The notes under the pieces were generated by a model. That model was not told where the DNA came from and did no database searches. It was given only the letters and a program-made list of their open reading frames with translations. Shown in pieces: positions 35,440-47,359 of a stretch of 64,000 bases of DNA. Numbering within the stretch: the first letter of the stretch is position 1; each line of letters starts with the position of its first letter. The DNA lies in NCBI GenBank assembly GCA_024734555.1, contig JANPWX010000480.1, positions 3,558,260-3,622,259 of the forward strand. The letters run 5' to 3'. The stretch comes from Trochalopteron elliotii. Its lineage: Eukaryota; Chordata; Aves; Passeriformes; Leiothrichidae. The position numbers and the translations under genes were made by a program.

Positions 35440-35830
35440 TGTGTTGAAACCCTGGAAACTTGCATTTTAACGTTTTAGGATATGGTAATATGTATAAAGC
35501 AATATGGAGCTTTTAGGGCATAGATTAAGTTCTTCTTCTTTCACCTTCTTCTCCATGGGTTTGGGTGTTTTTTTTCTAATTGGGTGAAAAAAATCCACAG
35601 TGTGGACCTCGGGTGGTCAGTTATGGGGTTAAAAGTATAAATAATCTAGGTGTCATCTCATTATTGGGTAATTAGCACTTAAAAGACCGTGGACAGAGTT
35701 AGAGAGGAGCCATTTTCTACCTTGTTAAAGAGCTCACAACTTGTGAGACTGTACTTCAGATAAGAATTAATAAACACCTGAGCCTGAACACGAAACCTGC
35801 ATCTCCCGTGCATTAATTCCAGCTCTAAAA
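35440..35830 (+). mobile_element. LTR of ERV family L, copy 1
   Basis: A degenerate LTR-like unit with a 'tgtggacct' block at 35601, aaaagtataaataatctagg (TATA-like), 'ggctgtactt'-type sequence (tgagactgtacttcagataa) and a poly(A) signal, attaataaacacctgagcct. It aligns over most of its length with the minus-strand copy at about 56360-56760. I infer an ERVL-like family; the exact ends are uncertain. Confidence 0.6.
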
Positions 35831-35839
35831 GGAAGAAAA

Positions 35840-37850
35840 GGAGAAAAAACCTCACAGGTGTGGGTGCTGACCCTTTGCTGTGGCTGTAACTCCAGAATAA
35901 CTGGGGAATAATGGAGAATTTCTCATGGATAACCTCAAGTACATCCTGGAAGGTGAGGGCTGGAACTCACCTCCTGTGACTGTTTTGCCACGTAGCTCTA
36001 AGTCCAACATCTCCCCTGTACTGAAAATGCAGGAATTTGTGTGGAATCAAATCAGAGCTGTATAAAAACTGAGAACTCCTCAGCTCATGTGTGGTAGGTA
36101 GGAAGACAGATGCAGTGTGAGCATTCTAATCCCCTAGATCAAAACCCCCTGAGTTTGTTTAAACTATAATTGAAGCTGCTTCTGGTTTAAACGCACAGGC
36201 TGGCATCAAGTAGTGCAGGGTGCAGGTACAGCACAGCAGGTAGCAGGACTGGCAGCAAAACTGGTCTTGTTGCTAAATGGGGCTGTAGATTTAAAGCCAA
36301 TGAGTGGCACAGCAAATTAAGAAGTCTGTTAGATATTCTGTTTGTGAAGACCCAGATTTAAAAATAACTAGTCTGAGCATCAGCTTGTTTCTTGGGCTGA
36401 GTGACATGTTTTGAAATTTCCTCTGTACACAGAAAATGGAAAAAGCTGACTAAAGAGTTCCTATTGACCTGTAATGCGGAGCTGTTTCAGGCACTAAGTG
36501 ACTTGCTTATCTGCAAATCCAAAATATCTTCTACTGCATGAATTGTTGAGCTTGTCCTAGAAGGCAGAAAGTAGCAACGTGTTGAGAAGTATAAAGTTTA
36601 AAAGGTCCTAGAGACTGACTGCCACACCATGTGTAACAAATGTGCAGGTTTTTTTTTCCAAGGCAGGAGGGCCTTCGTGGACTTTGGGGTGATCCAAGCC
36701 AAAGATGTTTATCCAGCCTTTATGTGCATAGTTTTATGCATACAAATCTCATATCATCCTGAATTTCCTGCTGGGTTTCAGTTTCCTCCAAGGAAAGAGA
36801 GCTAAGGCTATTAATTTTAAATAGTGTGCATTGCTCCTTCTGATTATTCACTGAAGGGCTCGGTGATTATTGAAAAGAACCTCTTTCTAATTCCCTTCCT
36901 AATGCGAGCAGGCTTTGGTATTCAGACACCTCTAGAATTCAGAAAGACTCTGTTCAGTAGCATTAATCCTTATATTTGTTACAGCAGTTATTTACATGAA
37001 TTGCAGTCTTCTCCTAAAGTGACTGCACACAGAGATGTGTGAAAAGAGCACCAGAAGTCACTGCAGTGTTTCAGCTTTTATTGCACACTTCTCTCCACCT
37101 TGTTTCAAAGCCAGCATTATTCACAGGCAGTGGGTTTTTATATGAGCACGTGCCAGAAGTGAGCAGCAGTTCCCTGCTAGGCTCTTTATGCTTCCTCTCC
37201 CGATTTTGACATCTCTCAGTTCAAAACTGTGCCTTGTGGGGGTGCTGTGCCACCTGAAATAAATTGCATTGCATTACTCTCTGAAAGGCTTCTATAGATC
37301 AGGGTAATGTAGTGACACGTATCTGAGAACATTTCCTTTCCATCCCCCCAACCACCCTTCAGCATATTCTGTTCTTTTATTTCCCACAGGATTCTAAGGG
37401 CAGATCTACAACTGAGTTTCTCTTCTGCCGAAGAAACCATCAAATAAAAAATAGATTTTTTTTTTTTCAGGATAAAGTAGCACTTTTCTACATGTAGGTG
37501 AGAAACTTCCCCAGGTGAGAAAAAGAGAAACACATACTTCAAGAAATGGACTTTTCTAAATCATATCAGGATAAATAGTTTAAACAGATTTCAGAGAATT
37601 TACTAAAGATTTACATCTGCTTGTGTGATTAGCATCCAGCTCTACAAGATAGAAACCCCAAACTGGCTTTGATGGTACCTATTTAGGACATTATTTGAAG
37701 TATTTTTCCACCTTTTTCCAAGTAATCTACAGTCTTCTTCTATCTACCTGACAGGACTGAGATTTGGCTCTAAATTCCTAGCACAGCTTAGCTAAAGAGC
37801 ATCTGCAGCTGGGGAGTCGTGTCAAGGAGCAATTCTGAGGCAACACACAG
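35840..37850. other. Intergenic, nothing recognised
   Basis: Mixed-composition, non-coding sequence with short chance open frames only. Confidence 0.5.
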
Positions 37851-37852
37851 AA

Positions 37853-37938
37853 TTTAACCCAACCCGTTTGTTTATTTAATTCATTTAATTTAACCCAACC
37901 TATTTATTTATTTAATTTATTTAATTTAACCTAACCTG
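37853..37938. repeat. Tandem repeat of about 35 bp
   Basis: Two full copies and a partial third of a unit built from tttaacccaacc and (TTTA)-rich words such as tttatttaattcatttaa. Copies diverge slightly. Confidence 0.8.
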
Positions 37939-37939
37939 T

Positions 37940-40408
37940 GCCCAACCCTTGGGGTGCCTTGGGGTGCTGGGTTTGTTTGTGGGCTCCTCACTGCACACCA
38001 GCCTGGGCTTAGACACAAACCGTGTTCGCTCTGTGCTTCCTTTGCTCCTGGAGTTTGATGTGCAGCTACCAGCACATCCTGAAAAGTTGTTACAACTTAC
38101 GAAAAGTTGTTTCATAACCACCCAGATTTACTGAGAAATTTGAGTGAGTACATGTTCCCTTCATTTTTTTAATGGGAACAGACATTCAGACTAAAAATAA
38201 GGAGTCATCTGTCCCAGCAGAGTGTGAGTCCAGTGGCTGTGTGCCCATGAGGAGGAGTACAGTGAAAAGCATCACCACTGCAGGCTGGAAATCAAGCAGG
38301 GATGGAGGAGCAGGAGGCAGAGTCTGTGGTGCTTTACCTGGGAGCTGATAAGTGGCAACACAGCAGATAAAGCAGATACAACCCCACTGAGAGCCTTCCC
38401 ATTACTGCTGCTGTGTGCAGGTCTGCTCTGTGAACAGAGGCCCTGCTAGCCAGCACAATACAAATTAGGTTTGCTCTTCTCCCAGCAGCTCGGGGGCAAA
38501 TTGAGCAGTCAAAGTTTCAGTGTGGAGGCTGGAGAGCAGATTTTGTTTAGGGAGGTATTACCTGTACCCTCTGAAAGTCATTTCTCCTTTTCAGACTTTA
38601 AATTTACTGGATTTTGAGTGCTTGTTGTAAGGCTTTGTAATGTACTTTAATGGGAGAAAATTATTTCCTTGCTTTCTTAGGTTCTCCAGGAATTAAATGT
38701 CCTGCAAGAACTGCCCTTTTGGTTTTTTGGTTTGGTTTTCTTTCCCAGACAATGTGTGCTGCTTTTACTATCTCACAGCAAATTTGTTCTAAAGACATTA
38801 TTAAGAGAAACACCACTGGGATGGTAAAAAGCTCGGAAAAAGGAACAAAAGTAATTGCTCCTGGAAGACAAACTTCAGGCTTTTAGGAATCAATTTTTCT
38901 ACCTCGAAATTCAGTTTTTCAATCTGCTACAGCACTTTGCCCTGCCAGAACTTGACATTGCCTGGTAGCCCAGGTACCTGTGTTTGTTTGGCTGCAGGTG
39001 GCAACACCTCCACAAGTGCCCCACGGGTATTTTATTTGAGAAGAGCTAATGAGCATCACCTTGTGATCCTTCCTTTTCTTTTTTGTTATGTGAAAGAGCA
39101 AGTGATGGGCACATTCAAGAAAATCACTCTGTAGAATTGCCCCTCATTAATGGAGCAGGCTCCATTAATGTAGAATATAAATGAATATAGATTCAGGCTC
39201 CTTGGAGGGATGAAATGCATTGTTTGTTTGCTATTCCCTCCCCCAGTCCCTCACAGAGCTAGTTCAGCTTGTGTAAATTAGAGCAGTGCATGATCCAGTG
39301 GTGCAACAGCAGCTCAGTTCAGGGATCAGCCCTCATGTACTTTGAAATTCGTTCTATAGGAAGTTTGGTGCAGAATAACACGGAGAAGCAGTTAAAAGTT
39401 AAGGATAAAAGATTATTAGAACAGGAATGAAGGGAATCGAAATCTCTGATTTTTCACTTAGGGGCCTCAGTGATCCTCCCACCAAAGTGAAATCCGTTGT
39501 TTCATAGGATTCTAATAGGTGGTTGTGGAAGTAGGAAAGATACCCCTGAAAGCAGAGTGAATGTAAATGAGTATTACTGGGTTTAAAGCTCTCAAAAAAG
39601 CAGAAGAGTGGACATAAATATAAACAGTCACACACCAAACCACAGAAGCACTGAAGAATCCCCATTGAAGGGGATGTGGATTTTAACCCGAGAAAAATCT
39701 ACAACCTTTTTGAGAAACACTGCTGTAAATTAAAGATGCTTTTTGTCCCTAGAAATGAAAAACCTCCCTTTGCTCCACTGCAAGTTCATCACTTCTGCAA
39801 TAGAGCTGGTAAAGTCTGAGGAAAATGTATCAGTGTTTCTTTGTGTCTCAAACAGCAACGTTCAAAAGCCTCTCAAATCCAGTTATTTGTAAAACAATGC
39901 CTTGTGCTTCTTCCAAACATTGCTATAATCATGAAAGACTCTGCATTTAGTGTTTTTAAAACAGCCCATAGAAAATACATATCACTGTAAGCCCTCAGAT
40001 GCTTATCTTTGTCTGCTAAAGCTCAACATGGGAATTTCGTTATTTACTTCTTCACTTCTTTCATTCCTTATCTTCTTTCTCTTAATCCACTATCTATTTC
40101 ATTGAAAAATACTATCTTTTTCTTTTTTTTGTGGAGTACCTGTAGAGAATGAGAAATATTTTGCACTTTAGTGATCCAAGCACTGCTTCTCTTCAGAGGC
40201 AGGTTTTGTTAGCAGGAACCCCCCAACTCCTTCCAGCTGCCCTAAGCAGCCTCTCCTTTGCCTGTGGAAGTTTGGTTTTGGGGGGGCTGAGGCTGATAGG
40301 ATGAGCTGCTCACTGTTTTATTCCTTTCTACATGCTTGTTAGGGACAGAGTGTTAATTGTACTGAGATATCTCCTGCATTCAGTGCATCTCCTGCCATGC
40401 CTGCAGCA
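37940..40408. other. Intergenic, one striking palindrome
   Basis: Non-coding. The only structured element I see is the perfect palindrome at 39145-39170, listed separately. Confidence 0.5.
39145..39170. promoter_or_regulatory. Perfect 26-bp palindrome with paired ATTAAT motifs
   Basis: CATTAATGGAGC, spacer AG, then GCTCCATTAATG: twelve-base perfect arms. Each arm has a TAAT/ATTA core typical of homeodomain sites. Function is inferred only from the symmetry. Confidence 0.45.
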
Positions 40409-40414
40409 GTGATA

Positions 40415-40713
40415 TGTGGGCTAGATATTTTCTGAGCCTCAGAATTACTAGCTCTTCCCAAGGGAAACTTTTCAACAGTTTTCTTTTTCCCAAAACAACC
40501 TTGTGTAAACAATATTCCTTTCCCATAACAACAGGTGCTGTTTGCTATTTCTGTTACTCAGCCAATGGGAGAGGTGTCAGCCCTATGGACCAATAACGTG
40601 GTTTTTAGTGCAGCATGTTATAAAAGGGCTGAATGAATTGTAAATAAAACCTTCTGATTTCTCCTGCCTCCTGCCTGGAGTCAAGCACCTTTATTTCATG
40701 TCCTGTTGTGACA
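40415..40713 (+). mobile_element. Solo LTR, family A (ERVK-type), copy 1
   Basis: 299 bases starting TGTGGGCTAG and ending GTTGTGACA. It is flanked by a perfect 6-bp target-site duplication, GTGATA (40409-40414 and 40714-40719). It has a TATA box (gttataaaaggg) and a poly(A) signal (aataaa near 40643). Six-base duplications are typical of ERVK/alpha-beta retroviral integration. No internal retroviral sequence is attached, so this is a solo LTR left by recombination. Confidence 0.92.
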
Positions 40714-40719
40714 GTGATA

Positions 40720-42865
40720 GATGCAGACTCTACCTTAGATGTCATGGGGGAGGCAGAGCAGGGATGTTCCTGGGTTCTGCCTCCCTGTGTGACCAGCCTG
40801 CTTCTGGAGCACCCAGGAGAGACTTCAGGGTGAATTTTGTTGGTGTGATTCTCCAGGTTTCTAAAGGATTGTAAAGGACAAAGTTGGCTGAGCTTCCTCT
40901 GAGGGCAAAGCTCCATGGAGAGAGATCAGTTGGCACAGGGCAGAGTCAGGCTGCAGAACCACAGAGGTGCAGGGCTGGGGAGGGCCTCTGTTGGTTTTCA
41001 CTGCTGCTACTTGTTACCCGACCAATTGAAGCCAAATGTTTGCCTGAATTAGTTCTTAAAACGGGAATTTTGCTTTTAAGCAGTTTAAAGCCAACAGCTT
41101 GGTGTGGTCTTTTATGGCAGTAAACCTCTGAAAGTTTCCAAACACGGGTAATCAAGTGTTAAATCAGAAATTGCAGACAGGCTTTCACACAACAACCATT
41201 CCTCAGGGCTTCCTAGAAGATGGACTAATATATTTATTAACTTCCTCCATGACCACAGGCTGATATTCCTGGGATGTTTTGATGTATAAAAGCTGGAATA
41301 CTTTCAGATCAAGAGGTTTGACTTGATTTTAGCTCTATTGAAGGTCACCACTTCAGCAAAAGGACAAAGTAGAAAAGCAGGAGAGATTCTGTAGGCAGCA
41401 GCTATTCATATGAATAACTTCTCAGACTGAGGAGTTATTTTTGGCCAAAGAAACAGAGTTTGATACAGCACGTAGATTATAAGTGCCCCTCATTCTAGCA
41501 GGCATTCATGATTTCTGAGTAGTTTCACAGGTAAAAAGGCTCCATTTCTTCCTCTCCTGCCAGTGCAGCTTGTGTGGATTGTTGAGCTGCAAACACATCC
41601 TAGACTTTACAGCCCCAAGCAATCTCAGAAGAATGGTTTTTGAAACCATTCTCTTTTGCTCATCAGCTGCACTTGGTCAGCTTCTGCAGCTTGGTCAGGT
41701 GGCCTTCCTACAAATGCTGTGTGTCTGTGCCAGCCAGGCTTCTCTCTGGGAATAAATCCCATTTTCCCTGTCCTGCCCTTGTGCTTTGACTCAGTCCTCA
41801 GTGTTTCCATGAGAGTGAGGGACTCTGAGCTCATGATACTCCACCTCTCATTCCAGCAGCAACTGGTTTCCCTGTAAATAAGGAACATACCAGAGCACAT
41901 GAATGGTCTGTAAGGAGGAAGGAAAGAAAAAAATTAAAATTCAGATCAACTTGAAAGAGTTTTGGATGAAAATATTGTAAGGTTGATAAAGTTTGGGGGT
42001 TTGTAGTTTGTTTAAAAAAAGTTGATTGGTACATGAAAGTTTAAGGAACTGATAAAACTTTCCAAATAAAGGTCTGTCAAGTCAAACAGTTCATTTAATT
42101 AATGAGAACCTTCTTCTTCATGCCCCGGGTCAGTTATTTGCATAGATCTGATTTCTTTATTTACATAGATTTGTATTCTTACGCCTCCTTCAGATTCTGT
42201 GTTATCTCAATGATATACATTATATAAATAAAAATCCCTGGAGTTTATCTGTGTCTTGTCTGGCTTTATTTAACCAGCAATTTAGGGATGGCTCAATATT
42301 AAGATATAATCAAGCTAACAGCCCCTGCTCATGCAAATAGTTCCTAATCTCTGGAGAAGAACTTGCTGACATGAAATCTGCATTTCTGTGTTTATATATT
42401 TAGTCTTCATAGGGGAAAAATCTTTTGCAGAGAAGCAGATGGTAGGAGATACTGTGAAATTTACCACTGAACAAAGTGCATGAACATTTTATCATCAAAA
42501 CTTTGGAGAGAAAAGAGCTTTTAATAGGGTGGAAAGTTTTATGAAAAAAAACCCAATGTCTGGGATAGAGGCTGACAAACAACACAGAGCAATTTTTTCC
42601 CTTGTCTTTGGCAATAAATTTTTCTGTGGGTTTTTTTGACTGCTGAAGGCACAAGAAAATTTGTTTTCTAGTAACTTGATAAAAACCTCCAAAGGTACTG
42701 GGAAGAGTTCAAACAACTGAAAAGAAAAAAAAAAAAAAGAGGCAAAACTAATTTGTTTTCAGAGCCAAAAATCCACCCAGGCTTTTCCAAATCAGTGCAA
42801 CCCTATCTATTAGGCTGTTCTTCCTTGGGAGAGCAGCTCTCAGTGCTTGGGGAGGCTGGTGAGAC
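40720..42865. other. Intergenic, nothing recognised
   Basis: Non-coding sequence of mixed composition between LTRs. Short open frames show no domain. Confidence 0.5.
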
Positions 42866-42869
42866 TTGG

Positions 42870-43172
42870 TGACACTGTTTTACACTACAACAACAACACA
42901 GACTCTGACTTCAGAAGGCTGAAAATGACTCCTTTATTTTTGGGATGTGTTTTCTTTTTATACTATTTCACACAGACCAATTTGATTGGTGACAGAGGGA
43001 CAAACCTCTTCACTCACATTGGTCAGACCAGAGGGACATCAAGTCCCTCCTAGGGAAAGGAATGAATAACAAAGGTACAGTTTACAAAAAACATTTCTCC
43101 TGTTTACAGAAAATTCCCTGGGAAAAGAATTTCAGCAAACCAAAACACCTCAGGCACAAAACCAGGGCTACA
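42870..43172 (-). mobile_element. Solo LTR, family B2, copy 1
   Basis: 303 bases. Read on the minus strand it starts TGTAGCCCTGG and ends ACAGTGTCA. Flanks are ACTTGG (42864-42869) and ACTCGG (43173-43178), a 6-bp target-site duplication with one mismatch. It includes the aaaaataaaggagtcatttt poly(A) region. It is homologous to the copies at 46973-47277 and 55666-55970. Confidence 0.9.
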
Positions 43173-43463
43173 ACTCGGGGCAGCTCTGGGGGTGCTGTTC
43201 ATGCTCCAAGGAGACTGTGGGTATTTGCCCCCACACCCACCCTGTTCCAGCAGCATCAAAGCCCTGCTGTGGAGCTGGCTGTGCCTGATCAGGACAAACT
43301 GCAGGATGGACACAACAGGCTCCCCTTGGCTTGTCCTGCCTCATCACTGCCTGCCATCTCTCATCCCCATCAAAGCTGCTGTGACTGAGCTCCTCACCCT
43401 GTCACAAATAAAGAATAATCCAGGAGAGAGCTGTCACAGGCCTGCATGGCTGCAGCCAGCTCT

Positions 43464-43764
43464 TGTGGGCTCGATATTTTCTGAGCTTGGGAAGAGCTAG
43501 CTCTTCTCAAGGGAAACTTTTCAACAGTTTTTCTTGTTCCCAAAACAGCCTTGTGTAAACGATATTCCTTTCCCATAACAACAGGTGCTGTTTGCTATTT
43601 CTGTTACTCAGCCAATGGGAGAGGTGTCATTCCTGTGGGCCAATAATGTGGTTTTTTAGTGCAGCATGTTATAAAAGGGCTGAATGAGTTGCAAATAAGC
43701 CTTCTGATTTCTACTGCCTTCTGCCTGGAGTCAAACATCTTCAGTTCCTGTCCTTATCGTGACA
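43464..43764 (+). mobile_element. Solo LTR, family A (ERVK-type), copy 2
   Basis: 301 bases, starting TGTGGGCTCG and ending ATCGTGACA. It has a perfect 6-bp target-site duplication, AGCTCT (43458-43463 and 43765-43770). It is closely similar to the LTR at 40415 and has the same gttataaaaggg TATA box; its poly(A) signal is aataag rather than aataaa. Confidence 0.92.
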
Positions 43765-43774
43765 AGCTCTCTGC

Positions 43775-45190
43775 AGGACAGCAGAGGGCAGATTTACCAG
43801 CCACTCATTCCTGTGCTTTCTTTTCTTGCAATTAGTTCACCGCCCTAAAGAGGGAGATAAGAAGCCGGAAAAACACAATTTACACTCCTTTAGTGTCAGT
43901 GATAAAAGCTCCTTGCCCCACTGAAAGTCAGAAGACTTGCCAAAAAGTTGCAACAGGATATAATTCATGGGGTAACAAAACTTTTCAACGTTAATGCAAA
44001 AGGTTCTGACGTGCCAGAACAATTACAGTAGCTCAGCTCCTGAAGGACTGGCAGAGCAGACTCGTCTTGGATGCTGCTCGTGCTGTTAAACAAAAGCACT
44101 GTTTTATAAAGAGATGACATGAGATATTAGGTTTAGCCTTCTATTTGTCATAGTACTTTAAAATCATTACAGGACCAACAAGAAACTTCTGTAAAAAGTA
44201 GTTATATCGTGCAAGCTTAATAATTCACAGTGAACCCATTAAACTTGCAAAGGTATTTTAAACAACATCGAGGAGCCACTGCAAAAACACAAGAGAATAA
44301 GAATTGTGTGTAAAAAAAAGTATTATTATGATATCATAGTAATTGATAAGGATTTAAAGGTTTTTTTAGTTGCATTTTAATGTTCTAGGCTGTGTTATGA
44401 TGAGTGTAAAATTTGCATGAAAATATAATATTTTTAAACACAGCATGGGGGAGTGAAGAAACAGAAAGTTGATGCTTGTCTGAATATCTCATTTAACTTT
44501 GTGACTTTCAGTAGCTCTTTTAGAAAAGAGAAGATTTTATTGTTGGTCAAAATACTCTGTCTGTGGGTATATGTGTGTGAGTAGTCATAAATTCCCAGTG
44601 TATGATGCAGAGTTTCTTCATCTGAAATTGCTAAAGCAGAATGCTTCAATGGATGTGTGAGAACCCCACTCTGAACCAGAAAGAACACAACATTTTACAC
44701 TGTCATTTTATCCGTGTCCCCCATCCCCCAGTTTGGAATGAATTTCTCATTCCCCTCAATCTGCATACAGAGCTTTACTCACACTGCTGGCCCCAGCCAG
44801 GGGGTGAATCCCAAACAGCACACAGGAGACTGCTGGGTTCACTGGCCAGGTACAAACTGCTGTCAGTGGGTTTAACAGAGGGGAAAAGAGGCTGAGGAGG
44901 GAAAGATCAGAGTGACACAGGCTGTTAGATTTCCTTTTACAGGACCCCTGCCCTCACATTCTGATTAAGCCAAGGAGGAACTTTTGCTGCTCTGAGATTT
45001 CCCCTCAGCAGATAATTTTGCCTGGTTGCACCGTGGCTCAGGGTGTTTGCTGTGCCTGCTGAGGCTGCCCTGGTGAGTACAGGAATAGGGTAAAAATTCA
45101 GCCTGTCATTTCTTTCTAAGTGCTGCTAACAATTAATCTGTAAGTTCCCATATGAAGCTGTTTTGAAAATGAGAAGTTCCTTTAACACAG
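43775..45190. other. Intergenic, nothing recognised
   Basis: AT-rich to about 44640, then more balanced. No gene or named repeat. Confidence 0.5.
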
Positions 45191-45475
45191 CAATCTGTTC
45201 TGAGGGTGAGAAATAAATGCACCTGTAATAACAAGGGATTTGTCCCATCAGAATCAGCAAAGAAAATATGTAAACAATCTGAGATTAGGTAGATTTGATT
45301 GACAAGTAAAATACCTTTTACTAACCAATAGAATAATTAACGAGAAAGCCATTAACCAATTAGAAGTTGCCCTCGAGGTTTGTAAAAACTGTATAAAAGG
45401 CAGCATGAGGCCATAATAAAGAGCCTGCTGGACTTTTGTGGTGTCACTCTTTGTGTCATGACCATCCCAACACCA
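45190..45475 (+). mobile_element. Probable LTR, family C
   Basis: LTR-like layout: a TATA box (gtataaaaggcagc), a poly(A) signal (ataataaagagcctgctgg) and an end near tcatgaccatcccaaca. CCAAT words occur upstream (aaccaataga, aaccaattag). Neither a clear 5' end nor a target-site duplication was found. Confidence 0.5.
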
Positions 45476-45479
45476 GGTG

Positions 45480-46710
45480 AGCCCTGCAGAGGTACCTGGG
45501 GCAGAGATGCTGGGGCTGGCTGAGGGATGCTCTGCCAGAGCTGCACTCACAGCTCTCCGTATTCAGGGCACGTGCCTGTGTTATGCCTCCCTCCTGCCAG
45601 GGCACTTTGGTTTCCGTGAGTAAAGCAGTACATTCAGCTATCAAAGGGAGAGGGTGAAGGCAAAGAAAAGGCCAGGAAGTTCCCATGTTTAATGAACCTT
45701 TCATTCAGTATATACAGCTTCTCACGTAAACCCAGAGTGTGGAGGGATCCCATGGAACTCAGACCAGGCAGTGTGTGGGCTAAATCATTGCACAGGAAAG
45801 TAAGCAAAGAGTGTAAAAGGCTTATTAATTGTCAAATTAGTCCTTTTTCTTTTGGGCAATCTTATTCTGTGATCCAATTCAGAAAATGATGTACAGATTC
45901 ACAAGGATTTTGTTGTGAAAAAGAGAATGGGGGCAAATTAACCTGATTTTCTCTATGACCTTAGCACTTGGCATGAAGGATGAAAAAGAGGATGATGAGC
46001 ACCATTCTTCTTTCCTCCACCATAAAGTTGCATGATGTAATTGCTCATCAGTGTAGACTTCTGAAAGCATGAAGAATAATGATGGTCACTATGAAATAGT
46101 GTGTTACTTACCCTGGTTCTTCATTTCTCTCCTGTGCTGGCTAGAAGGATGTAAGAGATATCTATCCTCTGAGTCTCACTGGGCTGTGTAAGAATCTTGG
46201 GTTCCATAAAACTGAAATGCCAGTGTTCTGTATTTTTCCCTAAATCCAAGTTGAACAAGCAGAAGTTTTGTCCCTTTGCAGTATAGGAGTCAGTGGGAAC
46301 TCAGAGTCACTATATTATTTATGCACTCTGTGTGTTCTCTGAGGATACAGCTGTGAGATGGTGCCTAGATTACAGAGATTGTGCAGTATGATTCATTCTG
46401 TGTTAGATCATGTAACAGAGGCTCCAGCCATGAGCAGGTGATCTGATTCAAAGTGAGGGGGATGTGGGCCAGTGCTGTGCTCCTTGCTTTCTCATCATGG
46501 CACTGAAAATGAGCTGCTTCCCCTGCCTGTGGCTGGGTAGAGCTGTAGAATATCCCATGTCCCGGGCAAGGACACTGCCAGAAGAGACCCAAAAAAAGGC
46601 ACAATTGCAGCTCTGTGTGTGTGCCAGTGCAGCCAGCCTGGTGAGAACCAAGCAGCCAAGGCCCAGCTCCAGAGCCTCCATCCTCTGCCAGAAGGAGTGA
46701 CCTGTGCTGA
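45480..46710. other. Intergenic, nothing recognised
   Basis: Non-coding, with only short chance open frames. Confidence 0.5.
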
Positions 46711-46715
46711 TCTCA

Positions 46716-47358
46716 TGTGGGCCTGATATTTCTGGCTCTGAGAGGTTTTAGCCTGCTGGCAGCTTCTAACTTCTTCCCAAAGAAAAATTTCTCAAGAAAG
46801 TTTCTTCTCAAAACAATCTTGGCAAACAACTCTCCTTTCTCAAAACAATCTTTCTCCAGGTGGTGTTTGGCTGTTTCTCTGGTTTAACCAATGGCTTTAG
46901 AGAGGTGTCGTTTTATTCACCAACCATGCTAAGTCTGTATGGGAACACCTTATAAAAGGTAGTAAGAATTAGTGTAGCCCTGGTTCTGTGCCTGAGATGT
47001 TTTGGTTTTCTGGAACTCTTTTCCCAGGGAATTTTCTGTAAACAGGAGAAATGTTTTTGTAGTTGTACCTTTGTTATTCATTCTTTTCCCTAGGAGGGAC
47101 TTCTTCTTGATGTCCCTCTGGTCTGACCAATGTGAGTGAAGAGGTTTGTCTTTGTGTCACCAATCCAATTGGTCTGTGTAAAATAAGCTATAAAGGAGAC
47201 ACATCCCAAAAATAAAGGAGTCATTTTCAGCCTTCTGAATCTCGCAGTCTGTGTCGCTGTAATGTAAAACAGTGTCAAATTAAAAAATAAAGCCTTCTTT
47301 TTCTATGCTCTTTATTTCTGAAATATTTGGAGTCTTTCTTTCGTGTCCTACAGTGACA
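46716..47358 (+). mobile_element. LTR family B1, split by a nested LTR
   Basis: Starts TGTGGGCCTGATATT at 46716 and ends CCTACAGTGACA at 47358. The two halves, 46716-46972 and 47284-47358, total about 332 bases and match the uninterrupted B1 LTR at 55990-56329. It carries ttataaaaggtag and aataaagcc signals. Flanks ATCTCA and ATCTGC share only four bases, so the target-site duplication is doubtful or decayed. It resembles family A at its start and in the ccaatgg...agaggtgtc region. Confidence 0.82.
46973..47277 (+). mobile_element. Solo LTR, family B2, copy 2 (nested in B1)
   Basis: 305 bases starting TGTAGCCCTGG and ending ACAGTGTCA, inserted in the R-like region of a B1 LTR. Flanks AATTAG (46967-46972) and AATTAA (47278-47283) are a 6-bp target-site duplication with one mismatch. 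It is therefore younger than the B1 it interrupts. Confidence 0.88.
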
Positions 47359-47359
47359 A

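Noticed and set aside
42847..43053. Repeated open frame with TPLFLGCVFF-like peptide, also near 47090 and 55653
   Set aside because: All three lie in B2 LTRs and are translations of the same non-coding LTR, not a gene family.
40415..43764. A provirus bounded by the two family A LTRs
   Set aside because: Each LTR has its own different target-site duplication, and the DNA between shows no retroviral reading frames.
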